From Oleiagrimonas sp963821885 (GTDB taxonomy: Bacteria; Pseudomonadota; Gammaproteobacteria; Xanthomonadales; Rhodanobacteraceae), in contig CAWGFN010000003.1 of the NCBI GenBank assembly GCA_963821885.1, positions 310,001 to 374,000 on the forward strand: DNA of 64,000 nt. Direction: 5' to 3'. A model generated the notes under the pieces. It did no database searches and was not told where the DNA came from. It was given only the letters and a program-made list of their open reading frames with translations. The stretch's first letter is position 1; each line of letters begins with the position of its first letter. The translations under genes and the position numbers were made by a program. This document shows, piece after piece, positions 1 to 9,120 of the stretch.

Positions 1-105
1 GACAAGGCCCGGGGCCGCATCGTCGGCGCCGAGCAGTATCTGACCAAGCCGTTCACGCGCGATGAACTGCTCGAGGCCATCCGTCGCCATGCGATGGTGG
101 CCTGA
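1..105 (+). CDS. pilG: PilG-type twitching response regulator (C-terminal end only)
   Basis: The window opens inside this gene; only the last 34 codons are present, ending in TGA at 103-105. The visible tail has the conserved lysine of a receiver domain in the context YLTKPFTRDELLEAI, which is the beta5-alpha5 end of a CheY-like domain. The following genes are pilH, pilI, pilJ and chpA, so by position this is pilG, the response regulator that promotes pilus extension in the Pil-Chp system of Pseudomonas. The phospho-acceptor aspartate lies outside the window. Family assignment is firm; the pilG name rests on gene order. Confidence 0.8.
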   Translation, partial: DKARGRIVGAEQYLTKPFTRDELLEAIRRHAMVA

Positions 106-150
106 GACAACAACACGCATACGAATAACAAGAGTGCATCAGGGGTTTTC

Positions 151-516
151 ATGGCACACATTCTCATCATTGACGACTCGCCCACCGACGTGCGCGTCTT
201 CACGACCCAGCTGGAAAAAGCCGGGCATCAGATTTCCAGTGCCAGCAGCGCCGAGGAAGGCATCGAGATGGTCAAGGAGAAAATGCCGGACATGGTGATC
301 ATGGACGTGATCATGCCGGGCATGAACGGTTTCCAGGCCACGCGCACGCTGAACCGCGACCCGGCGACCAAGGATGTGCCGATTCTGATCATCACCACCA
401 AGTCGATGGAGACCGACCGGGTGTGGGGCCTGCGCCAGGGGGCGCGGGATTTCCTGACCAAGCCGGTGAGCGAAAAGGAACTGCTGGCGCGGATCGACAA
501 GCTGTTGGCCGCATGA
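151..516 (+). CDS. pilH: PilH twitching motility response regulator
   Basis: A 121-residue single-domain CheY-like receiver. Acidic residues D8 and D9 (LIIDDSPTD), the phospho-acceptor D52 (VIMDVIMPGMNG), T86 (ITTKS) and K108 (DFLTKPVS) form the complete phosphorylation site. There is no output domain, so it acts by protein interaction; in Pseudomonas PilH is a phosphate sink or pilus-retraction regulator fed by ChpA. It lies 45 bases after pilG and 16 bases before pilI, consistent with one transcript. The length matches PilH. Confidence 0.93.
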   Translation: MAHILIIDDSPTDVRVFTTQLEKAGHQISSASSAEEGIEMVKEKMPDMVIMDVIMPGMNGFQATRTLNRDPATKDVPILIITTKSMETDRVWGLRQGARDFLTKPVSEKELLARIDKLLAA

Positions 517-532
517 TCGGGTGAGCGAGGTC

Positions 533-1075
533 ATGAGCAACCAGGCAACCACGCCCTTCGAGCAGCTGGCCGACTATGAGCGCCGCAGCCTGGCGCACGT
601 GGCCGGCGAGCCCGAGCACATCGAGAATCCGGGCCTGTGGCGCGGCATCTGCTATCGCATCGGCCAGCGCCTGTTTGCCAGCGGCATTGGCGAGATCAGC
701 GAATTGCTGGTGACCCAGCCGCTGACCCATGTGCCGGGCACGCGCGACTGGCTGATGGGCATCGCCAACGTGCGCGGCAACCTGGTGCCGGTGGTCGACA
801 TGGGCCGTTTCCTGTTCGATCAGCGCACCCATGTCACCGACCGCAGCCGGTTGCTGCTGGTGCGCCAGCACGGCGGCACGGTCGGACTGCTGGTGGACGA
901 AATCGTGGGTCAGCGAAGCATAGGCGACGATGACCGAGAGCAGGCGACGGACGAGGACGATGAGCGACTGTCCCGGTTCGTCACCGAAAACGTAACCCTG
1001 GGCGAGCAACGCATCGGCATGTTCAGCATGAACCGCCTCACGCGTGCTCCTGATTTTCTGCAAGCTGCGCTGTAA
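533..1075 (+). CDS. pilI: PilI, CheW-like adaptor
   Basis: A 180-residue CheW-domain protein that should couple the receptor PilJ to the kinase ChpA. The CheW signature is visible around residues 77-98, WLMGIANVRGNLVPVVDM. An in-frame GTG lies at 521, but the ATG at 533 is preferred because the purine-rich GAGCGAGG precedes it at suitable spacing, while the GTG is only 5 bases past the pilH stop and lacks a ribosome-binding site. It sits between pilH and pilJ as in other Pil-Chp operons. Confidence 0.9.
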   Translation: MSNQATTPFEQLADYERRSLAHVAGEPEHIENPGLWRGICYRIGQRLFASGIGEISELLVTQPLTHVPGTRDWLMGIANVRGNLVPVVDMGRFLFDQRTHVTDRSRLLLVRQHGGTVGLLVDEIVGQRSIGDDDREQATDEDDERLSRFVTENVTLGEQRIGMFSMNRLTRAPDFLQAAL

Positions 1076-1111
1076 CGGCGCGATATCCATGTCGATGGGT
1101 GAGGTAAGGCT

Positions 1112-3136
1112 ATGAGTACGACAACGGGGGGTACCGGTAAGGAGCGCAGCAACATCGGCGTGATCATCCTGCTTGCACTGATGATCATCATCGCGGCTGG
1201 CAACTTCTACTGGCTCAACCGCAAGAACAACGAGGAGCGCCAGGCGGTGGGTCTGACGACCCAGATCCAGGTGCTCTCGCAGCAGACCGCCAAGTACGCC
1301 CTGGAGGCGGCCGGCGGCAACCTTGACTCGTTCAAGGAGCTGCAGGCCACCCGCAACGCCATCGACAACGATGTGCAGCAGCTGCTCAAGGGCAACCCGA
1401 AGTCCGGCATGCCGGCCTACGGCGGCGAGCCGATCACCAGCCGACAGGTGCGCGCCCTGGGCAATGCATGGAGCCAGCTCGACGGCGACATCAGCAAGAT
1501 CCTGTCCAACCGCGCCCTGGTGCTCGACTCCTCGCAGAACGCGGCGAACTTCTCGCAACAGATGCCGGCCCTCAACTCCAGCATGGAGCAGGTGGTCAAC
1601 ATCCTGCAGCAGGGTGGCAGCGCCTCGCAGACCTACACCGCCTCCCGACAGTTGGTGCTGGCTGACCGCATGATCCGCCGCGTGCAGGAAATCCTGCAGG
1701 GTGGCGAGGGCGCGCAGACCGCCGCCGACGGCCTGTCCCGTGACGCGCAGCTGTACAGCGCGGTGCTGGATGGCCTGATCAAGGGCAACAGCGACGTGGG
1801 CGTGCGCGCGATGACCAACGCCAACGCGCGCAAGATCCTCGAGGACATCCAGACCAAGTGGACCGCGCTGCAGGATCCGGCCAACAAGCTGATCTCCGGC
1901 GCCGGCAACCTGCAGGCGGTGAAGGGCGCGGGCAACCAGGCCTCGCTGGATTCGCAGACGGTTCTGCTGCGCGCCAACGACGTGTCCAACGCCATCGACA
2001 AGCTGCCCACCGCGCGCCTGTTCCCGAACATCTGGCTGGGCCTGATCGCCGCCGCCGGCGCGGTGCTGTTCGCCATCCTGCTGGTGTACTCGCAGGGCAA
2101 GGAACAGAAGCGCCGCCTGGAGACCACCAACGAGCTCAACCAGCGCAACCAGGAGGCCATCATGCGCCTGCTGGACGAGATGGGCTCGCTGGCCGAAGGC
2201 GACCTGACCGTGAAGGCGACCGTGACCGAGGACATCACCGGCGCCATCGCGGACTCGGTGAACTTCGCCGTGGAAGCCCTGCGATCCCTGGTGACCACGA
2301 TTAACGAAACCGCGGTGCAGGTGTCCGCGGCTGCCCAGGAGACGCAGGCCACCGCCATGCACCTGGCCGAGGCCGCCGAGCACCAGGCGCAGCAGATCAC
2401 GTCCGCCTCGGCCGCCATTTCCGAAATGGCGACCTCCATCGACCAGGTGTCGAAGAACTCGGCCGAGTCGGCCGACGTGGCCCAGAAGTCGGTGGAAATC
2501 GCCTCGCGCGGCGCCGCCGTGGTGCGCGAGACCATCGAAGGCATGGACTCGATTCGCGACCAGATCCAGGAAACCTCCAAACGAATCAAGCGACTGGGTG
2601 AATCGTCCCAGGAAATCGGCTCGATCGTGGAACTGATCAACGACATTGCCGAACAGACCAACATTCTGGCCCTGAACGCCGCCATCCAGGCGGCATCGGC
2701 AGGCGAGGCGGGTCGCGGCTTCGCGGTCGTGGCCGATGAAGTGCAGCGCCTCGCGGAACGTTCGGCCAACGCCACCAAGCGAATCGAAACGCTGGTGCAG
2801 ACCATTCAGTCCGATACCAACGAGGCGGTCAGTTCCATGGAACAGACCACCGCGGAGGTGGTGTCCGGAGCCCGCAAGGCCGAGGACGCCGGTACCGCGC
2901 TGGGCGACATCGAACGCGTGTCCAACGATCTGGCCACGCTGATCAACGGCATCTCGGTGGCGGCCCGCCAGCAGTCCTCGGCGGCCACCAACATCACCTC
3001 GACCATGAACTCGATTCAGGAGATTACGTCCCAGACTTCGATGGGTGCGAGCCAGACGGCCGAATCGATCGGCAACCTGGCGCAGCTCGCTAACGACCTG
3101 CGCCGTTCGGTGGCCGACTTCAAGCTGCCGGCCTGA
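1112..3136 (+). CDS. pilJ: PilJ methyl-accepting chemoreceptor of the type IV pilus system
   Basis: A 674-residue transmembrane receptor. A first membrane helix lies at about residues 10-27 (VIILLALMIIIAAGNFYWL) and a second at about 308-326, bracketing a roughly 280-residue periplasmic sensing region. A HAMP segment and a long cytoplasmic coiled coil follow. The signalling hairpin is recognisable (QTNILALNAAIQAASAGEAG, then RGFAVVADEVQRLAERSANAT). The start has a GAGG-type ribosome-binding site (GAGGTAAGGCT). In Pseudomonas PilJ senses pilus or surface signals and controls ChpA. No pilK (CheR) gene follows: only about 190 non-coding bases separate it from chpA. Confidence 0.95.
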   Translation: MSTTTGGTGKERSNIGVIILLALMIIIAAGNFYWLNRKNNEERQAVGLTTQIQVLSQQTAKYALEAAGGNLDSFKELQATRNAIDNDVQQLLKGNPKSGMPAYGGEPITSRQVRALGNAWSQLDGDISKILSNRALVLDSSQNAANFSQQMPALNSSMEQVVNILQQGGSASQTYTASRQLVLADRMIRRVQEILQGGEGAQTAADGLSRDAQLYSAVLDGLIKGNSDVGVRAMTNANARKILEDIQTKWTALQDPANKLISGAGNLQAVKGAGNQASLDSQTVLLRANDVSNAIDKLPTARLFPNIWLGLIAAAGAVLFAILLVYSQGKEQKRRLETTNELNQRNQEAIMRLLDEMGSLAEGDLTVKATVTEDITGAIADSVNFAVEALRSLVTTINETAVQVSAAAQETQATAMHLAEAAEHQAQQITSASAAISEMATSIDQVSKNSAESADVAQKSVEIASRGAAVVRETIEGMDSIRDQIQETSKRIKRLGESSQEIGSIVELINDIAEQTNILALNAAIQAASAGEAGRGFAVVADEVQRLAERSANATKRIETLVQTIQSDTNEAVSSMEQTTAEVVSGARKAEDAGTALGDIERVSNDLATLINGISVAARQQSSAATNITSTMNSIQEITSQTSMGASQTAESIGNLAQLANDLRRSVADFKLPA

Positions 3137-3326
3137 TCGACGTCGGAATGATGCGGGAAGTGTTGCCAACCGTGCCGGTCCCGCGCACCGATAAAAAAGC
3201 CTCGGTCATGGACCAGGCCGTGGTTTTGAACGACGAAGCTCGCAGAGGTCCAGGCATGTACCAGCACAATTCAGGACACCGGTCCGCTGGCCTGCCCGGA
3301 GCCTCCCAGAGGGGGCGCGAGAGCGC

Positions 3327-6300
3327 ATGAGACTAGAAGACGACATCGATTTCACCACGCTGACCTGGGTCAAGTCGGAGCTCGACGAAGCGCTGCAACG
3401 TGCACGCGAATCGCTCGAGGCCTACGTCGACGATCCGGACAACAGTGCGCACATGCACGAGTGTGCCAAGGTCCTGCACCAGGTGCAGGGAACCTTGCGC
3501 ATGGTCGAGCTGTATGGCGCGGCCATGGTGGTGCAGGAGATGGAGGACCTGGTCCAGTCGCTGCTGGACCAGAAGGTCGACAAGCGCGACGACGCCTATT
3601 CGGCGCTGATGAGCGGTCTTGTGCAGCTGCCGGATTACCTGGAGCGCCTGCAGAGCAGCCATCACGACGTCTCGGTGGTGCTGCTGCCGCTGCTCAACGA
3701 ACTGCGCAGCAGCCGCGGCGCGGAGTCCCTGCACGAGTCGGTGCTGTTCACGCCCAATCTCGAGGCCCCGCTGCCCGATTCGGCGCCGGGAACGCCGGTG
3801 CCGCTGTCGCCGGAGACGCTCAAGCGCGACGTGACCCAGCTGCGCCAGCAGTTCCAGCAACCGCTGCTGGCCTGGTTCCGCGGACAGGGCGGCAAGCAGA
3901 GCCTGGCGCAGATGCGCGACACCATGGACGCGCTGGCCGGCAAGTGCCATGGCATCGCCGGTCGCCGCCTGTGGTGGATCACCGCCGGCGTGCTCGACGG
4001 CATGCTCGAGGATCGTCTGGAAGAACATTCGGCCGAGGTCAAGCAGCTGATCGGACGCGTCGATCGCGCGATCCGCCTGCTGATCGACGGCGGCGAGATG
4101 GCCCTGGACGATGGTCACGCGGTGGAGTTGGCGCGCCAGTTGCTGTACTACGTGGCGCGCGCGACACCCGGGTCGGCCCGTCTGGCCGCGATCGGCCAGA
4201 CCTACGGCCTGCATCACCTGCTGCCCAACGAGGCCGAGGTCGAGCACGCGCGCAGCGCGCTGGCCGGCCACAACCGCGTCCTGCTGGACACGGTCTCGCA
4301 GGCCATCAAGGAAGACCTGCTGCGCGTCAAGGATGCGCTCGACCTGCATCTTCGCCAGCATGGCAAGGGCGAGCTTTCCGAGTTCGCCGGGCTGGCCGAG
4401 TCGCTCGATCGCGTCGCCGACACCCTCGGCATGCTCGGCCTGAACGTGCCGCGGCGCGTGGTCGGCGAGCAACGTCGCATCATCCAGGACATCGCCTCCG
4501 CCTCGCGCCCGGCCGACGAGGAGACGCTGCTCGACGTCGCCGGCGCGCTGCTGTACGTGGAAGCGTCGCTGGACGACCACATCGAGAGCCTCGGCGCCGA
4601 ACAGTCCGACGAGGCCGGTGACTCCGAAGGGGCCTCCGACGAACGCGCCCTGCCGCGCAGCGAGGCGCGTCAGGTGCTGGGCACCCTGCTCAAGGAAGCC
4701 GTGGGCAACCTGGGCAAGGTCAAGGACGCCGTGGTCGCCTTCATCGAGTCGCCGTGGGACCACGAGCACCTGAAGGATTCGCCGTACCTGCTCGGCGAGA
4801 CCGCCGGCGCGCTGCGCATGCTGGGCGAGGACCGCACGGGCGAGCTGCTGGAGGGCGTGGGCCGCTTCATCGACAACGAGCTGGTCATCGAGAAGCGCAT
4901 CCCGACCACCGAACAGATGGACAAGCTGGCCGACGCGCTGGCTTCCCTGGAGTACTACCTGGAGGCCGCGCGCGATCGCCGCGGTGGCCTGGGTCATATC
5001 CTGGACGTCGCCGAGCAGGCGCTGCGCGACCTCGGCTACTGGCCGGTGCCGCCGCGTCGCGCGCCCGCCGAGCCCGAACCCGAGCTGACGGTCGAGACCG
5101 TGGACGCCGGCGATCTGGATGAATCGGTCAGCATGGCCGATGGCGAGGACCTCACCGCGCTGCTGATCGGCGATGCCGAGGCGTCCCCGGACATGGGCGA
5201 GGATGTCGCCGGCCTGCGCCTGGCCGACACCGAAGCCACGGCCACGCCGGAAGGCGAGGACTGGATCGAGATCGAGGAAGAGATCGAGGAAGAGGCCGGT
5301 GGCACCGATCCGCTGGCGGCCGAGGCCGGATTCCAGGGCACGGCGGACGAGATCGACGCGGAAATCCGCGAAGTCTTCCTGGAGGAAGTGCAGGAAGAGA
5401 TCGAGGGCCTGCAGCAGCGGGTGGAAAGCTGGAAGCACGATCCCGACAACCCGGACCAGCTCACGCCGATCCGCCGCGCCTTCCATACCCTGAAGGGATC
5501 CGGCCGGCTGGTCGGAGCCAGGGTGCTTGGCGAGTACAGCTGGAAAATCGAGAACATGCTCAACCGCGTGCTCGACGGCACGATCACGGCCAGCCCGGCC
5601 GTGGTCGCCCTGGTCGATCACGCCGTCGCCGCGCTGCCACAGCTGCTGGCGGCATTGCGCGACGAAGGCCTGCCCAGCGCGCCGCTGTCGCGCATCATGG
5701 ACCTGGCCGACCGCCTGTGCGCCGGCGAGACGCCGGACATCGAGAGCGAACTGAAACCCACTGGCGAGCGGGTCAAGCGCACGGTCAAGCGGCGCGTGCC
5801 GCGCGTCAAGGCCGATGTCGAGAACATTCCCAGCGACAGCCTGGCGGGTGTGGCATCGACGCAGGAAAGCGTCGATGAGGACGCCTCGACGCCGACCCTG
5901 GATCTGTCCATGCCGGCGCTGCCGCCGATGGATCCGGTGCTGCTGGAAATCCTGCGCAGCGAGATCACCCAGCACCTGTCGACCGTACGCGCCCACCTCG
6001 ACGAGGCGGGCGACGGCGAGTTGACCGTCGATGAACCGCTGTTGCGCGCGGTGCACACCATGCACGGCGCGATCGCCATGGTCGAGGTGCCGCTGCTGTC
6101 CGAGGTGCTGTCGCCGTTGGAGGGTTACCTCAAGCGCCTGCGCGCCGGTCAGGTGCCGATGCCGCCCGAGGGCTGCCAGGCCATGGCCGAGGCCGTGCAG
6201 GTGACCGAGCAGGTCGCCGCCCAGTTCGATGCCTCCGAACCGCATCTGCCGGCGACCGCCGGGCTGATCCAGCGCCTGTGCGATCTGCGCGACGCGCTGC

Positions 6301-9113
6301 CCGAACCCAACGTTGCCCACGTGGTCTACGGGCACGATCCGGAGCCACCGGTTGCCGGCGCCCCGACGGAAGAGACGCCGGACATCGAAGGCGTCGATCT
6401 CGACGACATCACCGAGATCGACCTCGACGCCCTGGTCACCGACCGTGAAGTCGACGAACCGTCGACGCCGGACGCTGCCGAGGCGGAGCCGACGTCGAGC
6501 GCGGCGCCGGCCCAGGCCGAAGCGCCACCCCAGGCCGAAACGCCGCCACCGGCTCCGGCGCCGAGCCCCGAACCGGCGTCGCCCCCGGTCGCTCCGCCGG
6601 CGGCCATGCCTCCCGCCGAGCAAGCGGAGACCGCCGAGGTCTTCGGCGTTGTCCCGCAGGACTTCCATTTCCCGGAAGACCCGCAGCCCGAGGGCGCGCT
6701 GGACAAGCCGGACCTCGACAAGGATCTGATGGAAATCTTCATCGAGGAGAGCCGCGATCTCCTCGATCACGCCGACGGCGTGATGGCGCGTCTGCGCCAG
6801 GCGCCGCAGGCGCGCGAATACATGGTCGACCTCAAGCGCGACCTGCACACCCTCAAGGGTGGCGCGCGCATGGCCGGACTGGAGGAGATCGGTGGTCTCG
6901 GCCACGCGATGGAAACCATGCTCGAAGGCGTGGATGCCGGCCACCTGGGCATCGACATGATCGCCATCGAGTCGCTCGAGCGCGGCTTCGATCGCCTGCA
7001 CCAGCTGGTGCAGCGCGTCGGCAATCGCCAGGCGGTGGCCATGCCGAGCAATGCGATCAGCTATTTCGAGGCCATGTCGCGCGGCAAGAAGCCGGTCGTC
7101 GCCGAATCCAAGCCCGAAGCACCCGCGGTCGCCGAGGAGCAGCCCCGGGAACAGGCGCCGGCTCCGGTCGATGCGCCCGTGGCCACCGAGCAGCCAGTGA
7201 CGCCGACGCCGGTGCGCCGCGCGCCGCAACTGCTGGAAGACGACGAGCTCACCCGTGCGCCGCAGGAAATGATCCGCGTACGCGCCGACCTGCTCGATTC
7301 GCTGGTCAACTATGCCGGTGAGGTGTCGATCTATCGCGCCCGCCTCGAGCAGCAGATCAGCAGCTACCGCTACAACCTGACCGAATTCGAGCAGACCGTC
7401 GACCGCCTGCGCGACCAGCTGCGCAAGCTGGAAATCGAGACCGAAGCGCAGATCATCGCCCGCTACCAGCGCGAGAACGAGGATGCCGGCCAGGCGGGAT
7501 TCGATCCGCTGGAGCTGGACCGTTTCTCGCAGCTGCAGCAGTATTCGCGCGCGCTGGCCGAGTCGGTGGCCGACCTGGTCTCGCTGCAGACCATGCTCGA
7601 CGACATCACCCGTCAGTCCGAAACCCTGCTGCTGCAGCAGTCGCGCGTCAGTTCGGAACTGCAGGAAGGCCTCATGCGCACGCGCATGGTGCCGTTCGAT
7701 TCGATGGTGCCGACCCTGCGCCGCACGCTGCGCCAGGCCGCCAGCGAGGTGGGCAAGCGCGCGCAACTGCGCGTGACCGGTGCCCACGGCGAAATGGACC
7801 GCAACCTGCTCGAGCGCATGAAGGCCCCGTTCGAGCACATGATGCGCAACGCGCTGGCGCACGGCATCGAGTCGCCCAAGCGTCGCCACGAGGTGGGCAA
7901 GCCCGAGGAAGGCACGGTGTCGATCGACGTCAGTCGCGATGCCACCGAGGTGCTGATCCGGGTGCGCGACGACGGCGGCGGCATCAATCGCGACGCCATC
8001 CGCGCCAAGGCCATCGAGCGCGGCCTGATGCGCGAGGATGCCCGGCTGTCCGACCGCGACCTGTTCGGCTTCATCCTGGAGAGCGGCTTCTCCACCGCGC
8101 AGTCGGTCACCCAGCTGGCCGGCCGCGGCGTCGGCATGGACGTGGTGGCCAACGAAATCAAGCAGATGGGCGGCACGCTGTCCATCGATTCGGAGTTCGG
8201 CAAGGGCACCACGTTCAATATCCGTCTGCCGTTCACGCTGGCGGTGACCCAGGCCATCATGGTCAAGGTCGGCGAATTGGTGTTCGCCCTGCCGATGACG
8301 TCCGTGCAGGGCGTCGCGCGCATCGGCCGCGAGGAACTCAAGCGCCGCCTGAGCGAGGACAACCCGACCTTCACCTATGCCGGCGAGGACTACGGCATCC
8401 ACGACCTGGCGCAATTGCTCGGCGTGCCGGCCGGCCATCTCCTGGACGATACCCAGCCGCCGCTGCTGCTGGCGCGAAGCGGCGACCTGCGGGCCGCCGT
8501 GCGCATCGACAACGTGATCGGATCACGCGAAATCGTGGTCAAGTCGGTGGGTCCTCAGGTCAGTTCGGTCCCCGGCATCTTCGGCGCCACCATCATGGGC
8601 GACGGTTCGGTGGTGATGATCCTGGACCTGGCTCCGCTGGTGCGCCATGGCGTCGCGCTCAAGCAGCATGCCGAAGCGCAGGAGCAGGAACTCGGCGGTG
8701 AGGTGGAGCAGCCGGCCGCGCAGCTGGAGACGCGCGAGCACCCGCTGGTCATGGTGGTCGACGATTCGATCACCATGCGCAAGGTCAGCGGACGCATCCT
8801 GGAGCGTCACGACTACGAGGTCAGCACCGCGAAGGACGGCATGGACGCGGTTGAGAAGCTGCAGGAGCGCGTGCCCGACCTGATGCTGCTGGACATCGAG
8901 ATGCCGCGCATGGACGGCTACGAGCTGGCCACGTACATGAAGAACGACTCGCGGCTCAAGCACGTGCCGATCATCATGATCACCTCGCGCACCGGCGAGA
9001 AGCATCGTCAGCGCGCGCTGGACATCGGCGTCGAGCGCTATCTCGGCAAGCCGTACCAGGAAGCCGACCTGATCGCGCAGATCCGCGAGCTGCTCGGCAC
9101 ACAGGGGCAGTGA
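3327..9113 (+). CDS. chpA: ChpA/PilL hybrid chemotaxis histidine kinase
   Basis: A 1928-residue multidomain CheA-like kinase. Histidine phosphotransfer-like modules carry H720 (HTLKGSGRLVGA), H910 (HTMHGAIAM) and H1174 (HTLKGGARMAGL). A degenerate N-terminal module near residue 50 has HQVQGTLRMVEL without the normal lysine. The kinase core follows with an N-box near 1500 (MMRNALAHGIESPKRR), DDGGGINRDAI and GRGVGMDVV. Next come a CheW domain at about 1610-1740 and a C-terminal receiver with D1856 (LMLLDIEMPRMDGYE). Proline- and acid-rich linkers separate the modules. It should phosphorylate PilG and PilH to control twitching. Confidence 0.95.
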   Translation: MRLEDDIDFTTLTWVKSELDEALQRARESLEAYVDDPDNSAHMHECAKVLHQVQGTLRMVELYGAAMVVQEMEDLVQSLLDQKVDKRDDAYSALMSGLVQLPDYLERLQSSHHDVSVVLLPLLNELRSSRGAESLHESVLFTPNLEAPLPDSAPGTPVPLSPETLKRDVTQLRQQFQQPLLAWFRGQGGKQSLAQMRDTMDALAGKCHGIAGRRLWWITAGVLDGMLEDRLEEHSAEVKQLIGRVDRAIRLLIDGGEMALDDGHAVELARQLLYYVARATPGSARLAAIGQTYGLHHLLPNEAEVEHARSALAGHNRVLLDTVSQAIKEDLLRVKDALDLHLRQHGKGELSEFAGLAESLDRVADTLGMLGLNVPRRVVGEQRRIIQDIASASRPADEETLLDVAGALLYVEASLDDHIESLGAEQSDEAGDSEGASDERALPRSEARQVLGTLLKEAVGNLGKVKDAVVAFIESPWDHEHLKDSPYLLGETAGALRMLGEDRTGELLEGVGRFIDNELVIEKRIPTTEQMDKLADALASLEYYLEAARDRRGGLGHILDVAEQALRDLGYWPVPPRRAPAEPEPELTVETVDAGDLDESVSMADGEDLTALLIGDAEASPDMGEDVAGLRLADTEATATPEGEDWIEIEEEIEEEAGGTDPLAAEAGFQGTADEIDAEIREVFLEEVQEEIEGLQQRVESWKHDPDNPDQLTPIRRAFHTLKGSGRLVGARVLGEYSWKIENMLNRVLDGTITASPAVVALVDHAVAALPQLLAALRDEGLPSAPLSRIMDLADRLCAGETPDIESELKPTGERVKRTVKRRVPRVKADVENIPSDSLAGVASTQESVDEDASTPTLDLSMPALPPMDPVLLEILRSEITQHLSTVRAHLDEAGDGELTVDEPLLRAVHTMHGAIAMVEVPLLSEVLSPLEGYLKRLRAGQVPMPPEGCQAMAEAVQVTEQVAAQFDASEPHLPATAGLIQRLCDLRDALPEPNVAHVVYGHDPEPPVAGAPTEETPDIEGVDLDDITEIDLDALVTDREVDEPSTPDAAEAEPTSSAAPAQAEAPPQAETPPPAPAPSPEPASPPVAPPAAMPPAEQAETAEVFGVVPQDFHFPEDPQPEGALDKPDLDKDLMEIFIEESRDLLDHADGVMARLRQAPQAREYMVDLKRDLHTLKGGARMAGLEEIGGLGHAMETMLEGVDAGHLGIDMIAIESLERGFDRLHQLVQRVGNRQAVAMPSNAISYFEAMSRGKKPVVAESKPEAPAVAEEQPREQAPAPVDAPVATEQPVTPTPVRRAPQLLEDDELTRAPQEMIRVRADLLDSLVNYAGEVSIYRARLEQQISSYRYNLTEFEQTVDRLRDQLRKLEIETEAQIIARYQRENEDAGQAGFDPLELDRFSQLQQYSRALAESVADLVSLQTMLDDITRQSETLLLQQSRVSSELQEGLMRTRMVPFDSMVPTLRRTLRQAASEVGKRAQLRVTGAHGEMDRNLLERMKAPFEHMMRNALAHGIESPKRRHEVGKPEEGTVSIDVSRDATEVLIRVRDDGGGINRDAIRAKAIERGLMREDARLSDRDLFGFILESGFSTAQSVTQLAGRGVGMDVVANEIKQMGGTLSIDSEFGKGTTFNIRLPFTLAVTQAIMVKVGELVFALPMTSVQGVARIGREELKRRLSEDNPTFTYAGEDYGIHDLAQLLGVPAGHLLDDTQPPLLLARSGDLRAAVRIDNVIGSREIVVKSVGPQVSSVPGIFGATIMGDGSVVMILDLAPLVRHGVALKQHAEAQEQELGGEVEQPAAQLETREHPLVMVVDDSITMRKVSGRILERHDYEVSTAKDGMDAVEKLQERVPDLMLLDIEMPRMDGYELATYMKNDSRLKHVPIIMITSRTGEKHRQRALDIGVERYLGKPYQEADLIAQIRELLGTQGQ

Positions 9114-9120
9114 GGTCGCG

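Noticed and set aside
3148..3330. Small 60-codon plus-strand frame between pilJ and chpA overlapping the chpA start
   Set aside because: No ribosome-binding site, no recognisable sequence, and composition like non-coding DNA. Translational coupling to chpA is possible but unsupported.
3333..8438. Long minus-strand open frame of 1701 codons antisense to chpA
   Set aside because: Composition is the mirror of the plus-strand gene with strong third-position GC bias; no domain is visible. Similar shadows oppose pilJ, sspB-nadC, the DUF1631 gene and the TonB receptor.
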